A DNA stretch of 64,000 bases from Acanthosepion esculentum. Lineage: Eukaryota; Mollusca; Cephalopoda; Sepiida; Sepiidae. Shown here piece by piece: positions 33,311 to 44,599 of the stretch. The stretch is taken from assembly GCA_964036315.1 (NCBI GenBank), contig OZ038498.1, positions 7,409,132-7,473,131 on the forward strand, in the 5' to 3' direction. The notes below the pieces were generated by a model. It saw only the letters and a program-made list of their open reading frames with translations, was not told the origin of the DNA and searched no databases. Position 1 is the stretch's first letter; each line of letters opens with the position of its first letter. The translations under genes were made by a program, and so were the position numbers.

Positions 33311-33354
33311 TTTTACAACACGTGTTTCCGGTCTCGCGACCGTCTTCAGGCAAA
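33311..33354 (-). ncRNA. Near-canonical hammerhead ribozyme motif
   Basis: Read on the minus strand from 33,354: helix I TTTGC pairs with GTAAA (33,316-33,312; one G-U). Core CTGAAGA is at 33,349-33,343. Helix II CGGTC/GACCG is closed by a GCGA tetraloop (33,342-33,329). GAA is at 33,328-33,326. Helix III is the self-complementary ACACGTGT (33,325-33,318), and the cleavage nucleotide is U at 33,317 in a GUU triplet. Every invariant base is present. The self-complementary helix III is typical of type I hammerheads with minimal helix III that act best as dimers, as known in Penelope-like elements and retrozymes. No coding element was recognised beside it. Confidence 0.75.
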
Positions 33355-33479
33355 GGGTGGAGATTTCCACATATTATTAAAAATAATTAATTTCTTTCAT
33401 TCATGCTTTTCAATGTTAAATATTCTCGATATGAGACATTCTCTGTTTTTGTGTTAGTAATCCGAATGTCTTTCTTGAA

Positions 33480-33486
33480 AATATAT

Positions 33487-33578
<92 letters not shown>

Positions 33579-33736
33579 TATATATAATATATTAAATATT
33601 ATTATTAAATATTATTATTTATAATATATATATATGATATATAATATATATATATAATATATTTATAATATATATATATAATATATAATATATATATAAT
33701 ATATTAAATATTATTATTAAATATTATTATTTATAT

Positions 33737-33790
<54 letters not shown>
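33480..33790. repeat. (TA)n, TA-rich and (TG)n tract
   Basis: Pure (TA)n at about 33,489-33,570, then irregular ATATTATTA sequence, then (TG)n at 33,760-33,790. Confidence 0.9.
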
Positions 33791-33792
<2 letters not shown>

Positions 33793-33829
33793 TGTTTTAA
33801 GTGTTTTCACTCCAATCAAGGTGGGAAGC

Positions 33830-34345
33830 CACTAGCACGCAAGGGGTTACAGAAGATTTGTAGCGAGAGCAGATAGGAGTGAAAGAGGAAAGGATGTGGA
33901 GAAGGATAGTGAATAGATCAAGGCAACTGGAGATGTCGATCGGCATTGCATTTCAATAGTTGAAGTTTATAGTTGTCAGGGAAACAGGAATAAGAAAAGG
34001 AGTTCCACAGGCGAGAGGTGCGAGATATGAAGCTATTGGAGTAGAAGAGACGGCTACATTTAACAGTTTCAACAGTGAAAGGGTGGGAGCGGGATGCCAG
34101 CCTCGTAGGACGCTTGAATTCATGAAGCTTGGGAACCAGCGAAAGCAGCTCATCGGAGCAATTACCGTGAAAGTATTTGTAAAAAAAAAGACAGAGCGAG
34201 GCGACGGCGCGTCTGTGAGAGAGCGACTGCACACGAGATGACAGATCAGGGCCAATTACGTTGCATACCCGTTTCTGGATCTTATCAAGAACCTCGAGGC
34301 AAACGGAAGGGGCTCCAGACCATATATGGCAGCAATACTCCATAT
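33830..34345 (-). pseudogene. Jockey-like LINE C-terminus and 3' UTR
   Basis: An open minus frame (stop near 33,918) reads MEYCCHIWSGAPSVCLEVLD, KIQKRVCNVIGPDLSSRVQS, FYKYFHGNCSDELLSLVP and SRLWNSFSYSCFPDNYKLQL, the thumb-side C-terminal region of a LINE polyprotein. The 5' end of the copy stops abruptly at about 34,345 inside a second LINE, so this is a 5'-truncated insertion. It is the best-preserved of three copies in the window. Confidence 0.85.
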
Positions 34346-34600
34346 TGATTAAAAAAAATCTTTTCTTCATCTTCGAGGCGATTGTTCAGCAGTATACCGC
34401 CATATAGAAGGACAGATATCACGTAACACTTCAGTACTTTTTTCTTTGTTTCTAACGAAGAGTTTCTCTTTTCTGCTTAGAATTTTGAATGCATCTTTAG
34501 TTTTTGGATACTTCATGATCGCATCTTCCGTCCTCTGTTAAAACACTTCTCAAATATGTAAAGGTTATGTTGTCATAAAACGAAATATTCTACGTTAGTA
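34346..34600 (-). pseudogene. RTE-like LINE fragment interrupted by another LINE
   Basis: Minus frames read VISVLLYGG and RLEDEEK, corresponding to VTSVLLYGSECWTVSSKMKK in the 45-kb copy. Its downstream part is missing at the junction with the Jockey-like copy. Confidence 0.55.
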
Positions 34601-36108
34601 GATAATTTAGGTCTACTCTCAAAAAGAAGGTATATTGTTAGATGAAGATAATTTCCTGTCCATTAGCATGACCCATTAACGGAGTTGGAAGAGAATGCTC
34701 GAGCAAAGCACTCTGCATTATCTGCAAATTGATTGAAAAGAGAGAACAGACTGAGGATTTGACACTCTTAGATAGCCGCCAGTAATTTCTAGAAACAAAC
34801 TTGTGGGAGAGTTTCATTCTATCAGCGAAAAGTGACTTTACCTCTTTGAGAACAAGCTTGCACTCATTACAAGCAGTGACAAAGAGACGTCTGTTACACT
34901 TGAGCCTGTCATTCTAGTATAGTCCATATGAAGTGATTACTGTGGGCTATAGATGCTGAACAGACAGGAGAGTACCGAGAAGAATGTGGCTTCACTTGGT
35001 ATTTCCGTGATGACACGAAAGCTTCGACGGCGGATTTTGCTCAAGAAGAGACCTCAATGGCACATTTCTCAATAGGAAAATTAAAATATAATTCCCAGCG
35101 GCACCACGAATAAAATCCCAATAAGGCGTGGATAACAGCAAGATATACTGTTAATCTAGTGATATTATCGCCTTGCTTGGAGTGAGATTATAGATTTAAA
35201 AAAAATCACCACAATAAAAAAAATCGATATTTTACCTTAAGATAACATATTTTATGAAAAACGCATACAAATTTATCTAAAAATTGAGTTCCTTTAAGGA
35301 AGGTAAAACTATTAAATACTAGCTTTAAGCTAGCACCTGTGGAAGACTCTTGGTTTCGCCACCATGACGATAGCGAGGGAGGAGTAGATGCGATAGGCAT
35401 CGATAAGCTACAAAAGAACTCAAAATTGATCGCTGCATTTAAGTATTAAATTAATACTTAAGCTTACGTTTTAAAATTTCAACATTAATTCTTCTGCTGC
35501 CACTTAATCTAAAGACGATTTCATTTACGTAGATCCTTATTTTCCGTACAAACAGTTATTTTTTTTTTTGATAGGTGACAAAACAGGGGGCAATTTATAA
35601 GATAAAATTAATATAGCGTAAAGATGGGAAAATAGAAATTAGAATTCGTTATACATTGAACATTTGAAGAGTTAGAGAAACAATTTAGCTAATTGAGTCA
35701 AACCTATATTATGAAATATAATATATTAATATATATTTTAACGTCGCATAATCTGGCTAACTTAAAACTGAGGTCAACGAAAATCGTTTCCTGCGCTTAA
35801 CCTTTCTAGGGCTTTTGAATGAGCTATGAATGATTGAATTCAGACCAGTGGTAGCGGAGGATTTACTTGAACATACACACGCACACAAACACACACACAT
35901 ACATTGTACTTTATATATAAGATGTGAAGAAGTTTGATTTTGAGTTAATTTTCGATCATTTATATTAGAATGCGCATCTCATATTTGATATCCTCCCATA
36001 TTATGAGGTTGTAGCAGATAACGATTTCAAATTCCAGCTGAGTTCTTTACATTTTTCTGCAAATATCATCGGGAAGCGTATGGATCGACCTCTTCTTTCC
36101 CCAACTAA
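34601..36108. other. Nothing recognised
   Basis: Mixed-composition sequence without a coding frame, clear repeat or hairpin. A poly-T run lies at about 35,560. Confidence 0.4.
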
Positions 36109-36350
36109 AAAAAACTGTTAAGTAATGTTAAAAAGACTGTTAACTAATGTTAAAAAAGTCTGTTAAGTAATGTTTAAAAAGACTGTTAACTAATGTTAAA
36201 AAAACTTGAAAAATGTTGAAAACCTTTTAAATAATGTTAAAAAAGACTGTTAAGTAATGTTGAAAAGACTGTTAAGTAATGTTAAAAAAGACTGTTAAGT
36301 AATGTTTAAAAAGACTGTTAACTAATGTTAAAAAATACTTTTAACTAATC
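36109..36350. repeat. Short minisatellite of about 23 bp
   Basis: About ten imperfect units of GACTGTTAAGTAATGTTAAA type, alternating with a GACTGTTAACTAATG variant. Confidence 0.85.
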
Positions 36351-36888
36351 TGCTGGTTGGAGTCAGCGTCTAAAACTTTTTCAGCTGCCTAAGTTCGGGA
36401 GAAAGAGCAGCACATCTTTCCCCTTTTTGTGTAAAACTTCAACTTTTCAGTTGACCGACGCATAGGAAAAAGTGACTCACATACGTTCAACTTTGTTTCA
36501 AGATGGCCACAATTGAATTGACGACGTTCTGACATACTGATTCCTGCCATGTTTTTCTGCTTGTGGGAATTAACTTCTGGCGATTGACTAAGACACTGAC
36601 TAATCAAAGCATGGCAGCACCAAATCTTAATTCCCCAGAGGAATTTTCAACCAGATGTCAGCTAAATGCCACGTTTTGGCCCGGGGAATAGAAATAGCCT
36701 TGACGCATTAGCGGTGCGCATGGATCTCATCTGCTGCTTCACGTGTGCTAAAACTGATGAATCCACAGAAATGTAGGTTTCAGCAAGATTATGGCTTCAT
36801 CTACTGCCAAGCTATCAACAGGGATAGAAATAAAATCTGGTTACTAGAAAGTAACCATGTTTTATTATAGAAATCTGGAAAGTATATA
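36351..36888. other. Nothing recognised
   Basis: No element or gene seen. Near 36,830-36,863 a word (AAATCTGGTTACTAGAAAGT) recurs at 37,265-37,285 across the MITE. Confidence 0.35.
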
Positions 36889-36890
36889 TA

Positions 36891-37254
36891 GGGTGACCCA
36901 AAAAACGGGAATTTTTAAAGTGCATATTGCCAGACATGAGCAAGTGACAACACTGCGAGACAGTGACCTTGAGCAAGTAAACATTTCGCCATTTTAGTAA
37001 CGAGAATGAACTTCACAGTATCCCAGCTGAGATGTTGCAGCAGTCAATGAGGAATCTCAACAGAAGATTTCAAGAATGCATTCGTACAGGAGGACGCCAT
37101 CTACAGGGCGTAATTTTAAAAAAATGAAAAATCCATCATTGTTTCTTAAATGGCATGTTTTAAGGTTTCAATTACTATGAATTAAATATTTTTCTCCCAT
37201 CACTCTTGGTTTTATTGGATTGTTAAAAAGTTAACCGTTTTTTGGGGTCACCCG
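36891..37254 (+). mobile_element. Tc1/mariner-type MITE with transposase tail
   Basis: Ends GGGTGACCCAAAAAACGGG and, in reverse, GGGTGACCCCAAAAAACGG form terminal inverted repeats next to TA. Inside, the plus strand reads IPAEMLQQSMRNLNRRFQEC then IRTGGRHLQGVIF, which matches the extreme C-terminus of Tc3/IS630-type transposases. So it is an internal-deletion derivative rather than an unrelated MITE. Confidence 0.7.
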
Positions 37255-37399
37255 ATATATATTTTAAAATCTGGTTACAAGAAAATAATCAGATTTTATT
37301 TTCTCTTCGAATATTACGACCTTAAATTTTAGCACCTCTTGTAGCATTTCATTCGCAAGTTATTTGTCTCAACATTAGTAATCTTACTAGTCTCAAGGG

Positions 37400-37830
37400 A
37401 TTATACAATCTACTAAGGTGTTCAGCTAATCACCGTTGTAAAACTCAGCTCAGGTATATTTCACCATCCACTGAGCCAATCTGTGGTTTTTATGGCATCG
37501 ATGCTGAGTGGACCTTAAAGAGAAAGCGTAAGCTGTAGTGATCAGTAGCTGAACAAGACCAGTACATTCAAAGAGTCAGTTTACGAGGACTTGGGATTTC
37601 GTCCTAGCGTAACCATCGACAGCTTTCGAATCGTTCGTCCCACCCAATATCGCCCATAAGACCTGAGTCAACTCGTGGTTATTATTTTCAGGTGCCACAA
37701 ACTGTGAATTCGCCCAAGGCCAATGCTACCAAGAAGTGAATTCACTGACAAATCGACCTGAGAGAGATTCGAAGCGCGAACGTTCTAACTAATCGGCCAC
37801 GCACCCAGACGCCGATAGGAAACTGATGAT
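37400..37830 (-). repeat. Dispersed repeat with tRNA-like head
   Basis: On the minus strand 37,812-37,760 reads GGGTGCGTGGCCGATTAGTT then GAACGTTCGCGCTTCGAATC, an A-box and B-box arrangement as in tRNA-derived SINEs. The rest shares word order with 27,289-27,706. Confidence 0.5.
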
Positions 37831-38009
37831 ATATAGATAATCCTTTGGGAAATATAAGTAAGAAAGAATTGGTAATTGTTGTTTTTTACTTGTTTATCAA
37901 CCCTTAGTGAGTTATTTAAAACCAGAACATATTATAAGAATAACTCTAAGAATCGGATTGTAACAATAATTATTTTTCTAAATACATTTTCTACTATTTA
38001 AAACTGATG

Positions 38010-38445
38010 GCGTGGGTGGTTGGATTTCATAACCTTTCCATGGATATTCACACGTAAATGAATGTAACGAACTCGACTGGAATTTGAACACGGCTCTCTT
38101 TATTTACACTATTTATATCATTCAGACTGTTGTCCTCATCTTTATTGTCATATTCACGACATTTCGGTCGTCGTACTCTCCGGCTTTCGTCAGGTGATAT
38201 ACGTTTGAATTTCGAACCGAGCCCTTTTTTTAGTCCACGGGGTAGATTGTTCTAAATCCACTGTTCTCGCCTTTTTTGATATCTCAGTTACATTATTCGG
38301 ACTATTGTCCTCATCTTTGTCGCCATATTTATAACAACGTTTCGGCCGTTGTACGCTCCAGCCTTCTTCAGGTGGTTGGAATGTCGAACTGAATCCTTTA
38401 TTTTGCTCACTGTGTTAGACTGTTCTAGTTCCACGTTCTATGTTT
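38010..38445 (-). repeat. tRNA-like head fragment and two composite repeat bodies
   Basis: 38,050-38,095 matches the head at 10.6 kb. 38,095-38,245 and 38,275-38,445 are minus-strand composite repeat bodies with CTGACGA or CTGAAGA cores, GAAATGTCGTGAATATG or GAAACGTTG words, and the GGTTCG-TTCGA end. Confidence 0.7.
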
Positions 38446-38800
38446 AATGGATGTCAGTTATCAGTTATCTCCTGCAATTCCCCTCTTCAAGTTCTCTGCC
38501 ATAACCGGGTATTGAACTCGCGCTCTCAAGGACACATGGCACAGTGGATAAAGGAGTTGCTTAGATGCAGTGACAGGATCCAAAGAGTGTGAATTCAATA
38601 CCCGGTTAAAGTAGTGGAGAACTTGGAGAGGGGAATTAACAGGAGATAACTGATAACTGACATCCATTAAAACAAGAAGGCCGGAGCGTACAACTGCCTA
38701 AACTTTGTGATAAATATGGCGACACAGATGAGGAAAATAGTCCGAATAATGTAAATAATGTACATAATACCTCATCTCAGAAATATAGACAGATCTCAGT
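38446..38800 (+). repeat. Palindromic tRNA-headed composite repeat
   Basis: 38,440-38,530 is the reverse complement of 38,590-38,668 (words AGGAGATAACTGATAACTGA, TTCAATACCCGGTTA). Between them 38,534-38,607 reads like a tRNA-derived head: A-box-like TGGCACAGTGGATAAAGG and B-box-like GAATTCAATACCC. A body fragment with GATAAATATGGCGACA follows at 38,705-38,790. Confidence 0.65.
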
Positions 38801-38959
38801 TTCAGGTAATTTCCTTTAGTGAGTTCAATCCCTGGCCACATCAGAGAGAAAAAAACAACAAAAAAAAAACCTGTTGTGTTATCAAGCGAATTAAATAAAA
38901 CTAAATCCAAAGCCATGGCACATGGGATTCGAACAATCTACCACCTTGGACTAAATAAC

Positions 38960-39440
38960 CGGTTCAGTTCAAAATTCCAGCGTATATCGCCTGAAGAAGT
39001 CCAGAGCGTACAACGTCGTGAAAATGGCAATAAAGATGAGGGCAGTAGTCCGAATGATGCAAATAGTTACAATACCTCATCTCAGAAAAATTCCAGTTGT
39101 TTTTGAATTCTCCTCCCGAACTAACCGCTCATCCTATAAGTTCAGTCAGTTATGTACCATACTTGATACACGCTTAGGCGATCATGTATCTTTCGATACA
39201 TGACTGACGAGGCAGATTTTCCCGCATTAGGTTGTCATTTCTTTCTGCAGTAGACCAGTGGCCATCCAAAGCTATAGAACCCGGGCTGTCCTGCTACTTA
39301 CCCATAGCTAAGGGGAGAAGCAGAGGATTCATACTTTTCCCAAGGGGATTCGCACGTAAGTGAATATAATGAATTCGATTGGAATTCGAACTCGGCTCTC
39401 TGTTTCCATAATCCGAGCTGCTATCCATTATTCCACCTTA
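38960..39440. repeat. Composite repeat body and tRNA-like head copy
   Basis: 38,985-39,095 (plus) has CTGAAGA, GAGCGTACAACG, AAAGATGAGGGCAGTAGTCC. 39,330-39,430 is a minus-strand head (GTTCGAATTCCA region) like the one at 10.6 kb. Confidence 0.6.
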
Positions 39441-41134
39441 GGAAACTTTAATAATGTTATACAACATTAAATAATATGAAGATACAAGGTGTTCTAATAA
39501 CTTGGGCCGATTTATAAGTTTTATTCGTGAGGTGCATTGAAAAATAGACTTGGTAAATAAATGATCTTATTTCACGTGGAATGGAATTTTTTCGTTACTA
39601 TCTCGCGGTTATCTACGAAACTCACGCAAAAATAACGTTTATATTCAATAATAAAGCCGTGCATTTATTCTGATATGTGTGTATATGTATATCCGTCTCA
39701 TTATATCTCCGGCTTTTCATCATTATTTTTATGGTTTTTTTTCATTCTCTTTGAATCTATTGGATTATAAATCATGCAGTAGGATAAATGAAATTCGTAG
39801 AATTATTTTAAATATATTTTTGAATTTTCCCTTCCCCATCTACAGAAGTCTTAGAAAAAAAACATGTCTTCTGAGATATCGATTGCAGAGTGAAAGCGTG
39901 ATCTTCTGGTGACAAGGACGATTGCAATAGATATTGTCATTGGATTTGTTGTTTTCCTACCAACAACTTCTGCTGAAGGCCAAATGGTATTAAATCTTTT
40001 GATAGTTCTATCATAACATCGTGTTTTTCTTTTTTGTTTCTTTTTTTATTAATATCAGGGCCAGTTTTGGAAATATTCACTTTCCAATTATGCTTCGATA
40101 CATGTTTATTCTTCAATTCTATATTGTCTTATGAAATGCATTGGCATTGGTATTATCAGATGTGTTGCAGTACTGCTCCTTCTTGAACTTGTAGCGACTG
40201 CTACGCTTTCCACGCCCACAATTTATTCGTCTGCGATTGGCTAGTAAATAAATACTATCTTTCCATAAGACAATTTAGCAATCGCAGTCACCACTTTGGA
40301 ATTTTTCTGCCGTGAACTTGCTCACATGTGTTTTTGTTACAAAATCAATGTTTGGTCGAATTTTAACCAATCAAACATTTTTGTGCTAAACCAACTTTCC
40401 CGCGTTTTCTCTGGGATCCTACCAGCAGCTTTAAAAACAAGCGATTTTTCTACGACAGTCAGTAGAGTCCAGCTATTTTCGCCTGTCCACACAAATCAAC
40501 GACTTTACTCACAACGCACACACAGACACAGATTTTTGTATCACATTATACATATCTCTCTCTCTCTCTCTGGCTCATGAACCAGTATTCTATTAATTTC
40601 TCAAATCAACACACTCCTTAATTAACTGTATTCTATTCCAACACCAGACTCTATTCAACATAGAATCCTGAACATTCTTATTCAAGAGAAATTCTTTCGA
40701 ACATTCAATCATAATCAAACTACAGTTAAAGGGAAACAACTTTTTCTCCCTTAATTATTATACATCATTGCATGATTGTTTTGTATGTTATTGTTTCAAT
40801 ATATATTTTTTTGTTGATGCATAATTGCAGTCACGTTATTTATTTCTTGAATCGTTAAATGTATAATAGATAAATGCTCTAAGAACACGCAATTACATAT
40901 AAAATAAAGAAAACATTAAAACTTCGAAATTTTGTGGGGGATATACGCGTATGTGTGTGTGAATGAGTTCAGTTACTAAGGGGACAAGGTTGTTACTGCA
41001 ACATGTTGACGAGGAGAAAAACATTTTTCGCTGCATGTTTCTTTAATTCAAACAACATACAAAGGCATGCACGTTTTACATATATAAAACACTTCGTAGG
41101 ATATGAGCTTTGTTTTTAAGAATACTGTCTTTAT
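39441..41134. other. Nothing recognised except a (CT)n run
   Basis: A short (CT)n at 40,554-40,572. GTGTTCTAATAACTTGGGCC at 39,490 resembles a mariner-type end, but no partner was found. Confidence 0.35.
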
Positions 41135-41640
41135 TTCCTCAAGACATGGGCTACCAGGGATTCCTTAAATAACTATCAGAACATTTCTCAATGAAACCCA
41201 GATTTCCAACAAAGACTGGAATTACTGACGTCTTAACGTGGCACATTCTTGATATTTCCATTTCAATCCATATAATTTGATAGTTTTTTTAAAGATTTTC
41301 AAAGTTACATCACAATCTGGAGGAACTGCAATATCGATAAGAAAGCACATTCTGTTTTTGTTGTCTTTGATCACGATGTCTGGGCAGTTAGTTTTGACTC
41401 TTCTATCTGTGTATTGTAAATCCAATAATATGATTGTCTCTAACCGGGTTTGAGTGATGTTTGTACAATTTCTTTGCAGTTTCCTTCAAATAAAAATAGC
41501 AGATTTTTCAATGCAGATATTGACCCAACCTGTCATGCCGAGTTTTATATCCGGTGGATGCTAATACCGTGAAACCTGATACAAGATGATCAATTCTTAG
41601 TGTATGTTTATCACAGAATCTGCATTTGGGGTCAACAGTA
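41135..41640 (-). pseudogene. R2-like LINE 3' end, decayed
   Basis: Minus frames read DLQYTDRRVKTNCPDIVIKD, FLIDIAVPPDCDVTLKIFKK and the HDRLGQYL-type segment near 41,530, in the same order as 5,093-5,625. Several frameshifts. A (CTT)n tract lies at 41,680-41,755 on the 5' side. Confidence 0.7.
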
Positions 41641-41677
41641 TTTTTCAGCCTGTTTGCTAGATTTATTATCATTTCTT

Positions 41678-41722
41678 CTTCTTCTTCTTCTTCTTCTTCT
41701 TCTTCTTCTTCTTCTTCTTCTT

Positions 41723-41753
<31 letters not shown>

Positions 41754-41756
41754 TTT
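41678..41756. repeat. (CTT)n microsatellite
   Basis: Pure CTT triplets of about 78 bp; the Leu-rich open frame across it is an artefact. Confidence 0.95.
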
Positions 41757-42780
41757 CTGTTGTTATTTCTCTGCTTTTTCATATTTGCCATAGATATGTG
41801 GTGGTTACTGCTACAGAATGCGTAAAACCAATCTACTCAACGTTGCAGCACCTTACTCAGTATCACCTTAAACCACAGTATAAATGGAGTTTAAATTTTT
41901 CCCCGACATTCTAATGCTTACAGTCTTGATTCTTTTGGTCAGGTTATATGTTCATCAACGATTGATTTTTTTTACAATGATGTTCATTCTGTGCAAGGCC
42001 CAAGAGCCACTCGAGCTAGAGAGTAAGAAGAACAGTTTATGGAATATGTCAGGAAGGTGACTTGAACACATAAAAATTCATAGGAGTTGTTGACAAGAAC
42101 CTAAACTGTACATTCCTTAATGATCTCAGTCACTGGTTTTGATATTTTTGTTAATTTTTCATTCGTCCATTACATCTGATTCACCTTTAGTGCAGGTTTT
42201 ATGTACCAATCAACAGGTGTTCCTTTCTTGATTAACCTTCAACAGATACAGTTTTCTCGTTCGGATCAAATCGTCAGTCTGGATCTCAACATCCCAGAAT
42301 ATCTTATTATTTCCATTTATATAGAAAATCAATTTGCACAATTTATATCACAAGTTTGTACTCGTTGCTTTTTTCATACCGATACCTGATGGATTTCGCT
42401 GGGAATCGAGTGACACTCGCCTCAATATTTTGGCCTTCGCTGCACTATTCTAGATAATTTTAATGAGGCACTTGTCTAGGTATACATATACTGCTACCAG
42501 ATATTTCTATGATCCTCAGATTTGTTAGTTGTCTGGCAATACTGAAAACTCGCATGTTTTCTCCGTAATCTATTTGACCAGTAAACTCTTACTATCCAAC
42601 AAATCGAATCCAGATAGAAAAGTCACAAGAAAAAAAGAAAGAAACACGACACGGTTAGCGCCCAGAGGGAAAAAAAACTCAGCGAGAAAATCCTAACCTC
42701 TTATCTCAAAAGTGGACAAAATACCAGGCCCATAAATAAATTGAAAATTCAAGGAATATTTGATCCAAATTCGAATGCCA
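41757..42780. other. Nothing recognised
   Basis: Short frames on both strands lack motifs. No repeat seen. Confidence 0.35.
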
Positions 42781-42785
42781 AGTTG

Positions 42786-43095
42786 AGACTTTCTTCAAAT
42801 AAAGTTGCTTCTTATGCGATACTAGGAGTCCCTAACTATGAAATATATCGATTAAGTATCTGTAGCTTTCTTAGAAAATGTTTTTTACGGCTTCGTCTAT
42901 CTTCGTATGCGATTTTCGTGATTTGCTTATATTCTGGCGCAAGCTTTAAAACGTACACTTCTTAAAACTTTCTTCACGTAAAGTCGTGTCTTATGGGATG
43001 CTAGGACTCCCTAACTAGGAAATATATCGAATTTGACGGTAGCATTATTAGATAATATTTTTTAGAGTTTGGATCGATTTACTATGAATTTCTGT
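42786..43095 (+). repeat. Diverged tandem duplication, offset 179 bp
   Basis: 42,786-42,851 and 42,965-43,030 share ACTTTCTTCA, TCTTATG-GAT-CTAGGA, CTCCCTAACTA and GAAATATATCGA in the same order. No function is visible. Confidence 0.6.
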
Positions 43096-43196
43096 TTCAA
43101 ACAGAACGGAACCATAAACCCGACTTTATTTCCGGCCACAATAAATTAACTGACTTTTTCCTGTGACTATTTTTCCTAGCCACAATTGTGGCAGTC

Positions 43197-43214
43197 TTTC
43201 TTCTTCTTCTTCTT

Positions 43215-43283
<69 letters not shown>

Positions 43284-43284
43284 T
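43197..43284. repeat. (CTT)n(ATT)n microsatellite
   Basis: About 45 bp of CTT followed by about 42 bp of ATT, just outside the 3' end of an R2-like copy. Confidence 0.95.
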
Positions 43285-43325
43285 TCTTTGATATCTGGCG
43301 TTTACACATTTCTTTGCGGGTCCCG

Positions 43326-43840
43326 CCCAGGGACCTAAGGTTAGAAATGGCATCATGAAACTTCCCACTGCAAAAAAAAAAAAAAATAATAATAATTACA
43401 TAGATAAAGCCCATCGTAAAGTGTGGGCTGTACTTGTCAGAACAATTTTTTGTATCTCTTTGAGGCATGGACATCCAGGGATCCCTTCAATTAGTCTCCT
43501 GGAATCTTTTCCAACCAGTCCAAGGGCTCCAATTACAACAGAGATTGTTGATGTTACCATGTGCCACATTTTTGAGATTTCGATTTCAAGGTCCTTGTAT
43601 TTTGACAGCTTTTTGGATATCTTCAAAGATACATTGCAGTCTGCAGGGACTGCCATATCAATAAGGAGACATTTTTTTTGTTTGTGGTCTTTAATAAGAA
43701 TGTCTGGGCGGTTGGCTTTGATTGTTCTGTCAGTGTGTATTGTGTAGTCCCATAGAATTGTAACAGGTCCTATCTCCGTAACCGGGTCAGGGTGGTGTTC
43801 GTACCAGTTTCTTTCAGTTTCCTTCCCAGAAGGAAACTGA
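43326..43840 (-). pseudogene. R2-like LINE 3' end
   Basis: The minus strand reads TIKANRPDILIKDHKQ, MAVPADCNVSLKISKKLSKY, VVIGALGLVGKDSRRLIEGI and AHTLRWALSM, with a 3' UTR that matches the 5.6-kb copy. It is nearly as well kept as that copy but lacks everything upstream of about 43,840, where (ATT)n at 43,845-43,872 begins. Confidence 0.8.
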
Positions 43841-43929
43841 AAGAATTATTATTATTATTATTATTATTATTTACTTGGATTTATGTTGTATACTCATTTC
43901 CTGTGGGGTTAAATTCATTGTTCATTTTT

Positions 43930-44090
43930 GTAAAAAAAAAAAAATTAAACACACATTTGACATAGATAAATCTCTTTGTAATATGTGAGCTGTAATTGTG
44001 AGTACAATTTTTTTAAAACATTTTTTGTAAGGCACGGGATACCAGGAATCCCTTCAATGGGCCAATCGCAATCTTTTTCCAATAATTCCG
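43930..44090 (-). pseudogene. Small decayed R2-like 3' fragment
   Basis: Words shared with the two better copies in the same order: a poly-A/T run, CATAGATAAA, TGTGAGCTGTAATTGT-like, and GGGATACCAGGAATCCCTTC. The coding frame is lost. Confidence 0.55.
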
Positions 44091-44335
44091 GGGTAGATTA
44101 TTCTAGGTCCAAGTGTCATACCTCTTCCGGATGTCTCAGTTATTTCCCTTTAACTCAACTGGACGAAATAAAGGGTTTGGTTCGAAATTCCAATCACCCG
44201 AAGAAGGCCGGAGAGTACAACGGCCGAAACGTTTTGAATATGGCAATGAAGATGAGGATAACAGTCCGAATAATGTAAATAATGCATGTAAACCTAATGC
44301 CTCATTTCAGAGATATAGATAGATTAATGTTAAAT
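44091..44335 (+). repeat. Composite SINE-like repeat body
   Basis: Plus-strand copy with AAATAAAGGGTTTGGTTCGA, CAATCACCCGAAGAAGGCC, GTACAACGGCCGAAACG and CAATGAAGATGAGGATAACA. Its core reads CCGAAGA, a U-to-C change at an essential hammerhead base. Confidence 0.75.
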
Positions 44336-44599
44336 GGTACTTATATATACCTAATCTACAGGTGTGCTTTATTATCTGTGTAACATGTCCATAAGATATG
44401 AATTGTTAGCCAAAGAGAAAGACAATTTCCATGCATTTATGTGTGTTCGGGTTAAAATCCTAAACTACAAAAGTTTTACATTTAAATAAAACTGAAAATA
44501 AATAGATTTATGTGTAAAATAGAAAAAATAAAAATGATTAAATTAAAATTAAATATTGTCAGTACATTTTATTATTTACGCTATTCTTTTCTTTTTATG

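Noticed and set aside
38534..38607. Functional tRNA gene
   Set aside because: A- and B-box-like words occur, but the cloverleaf does not close and the sequence is part of a dispersed repeat.
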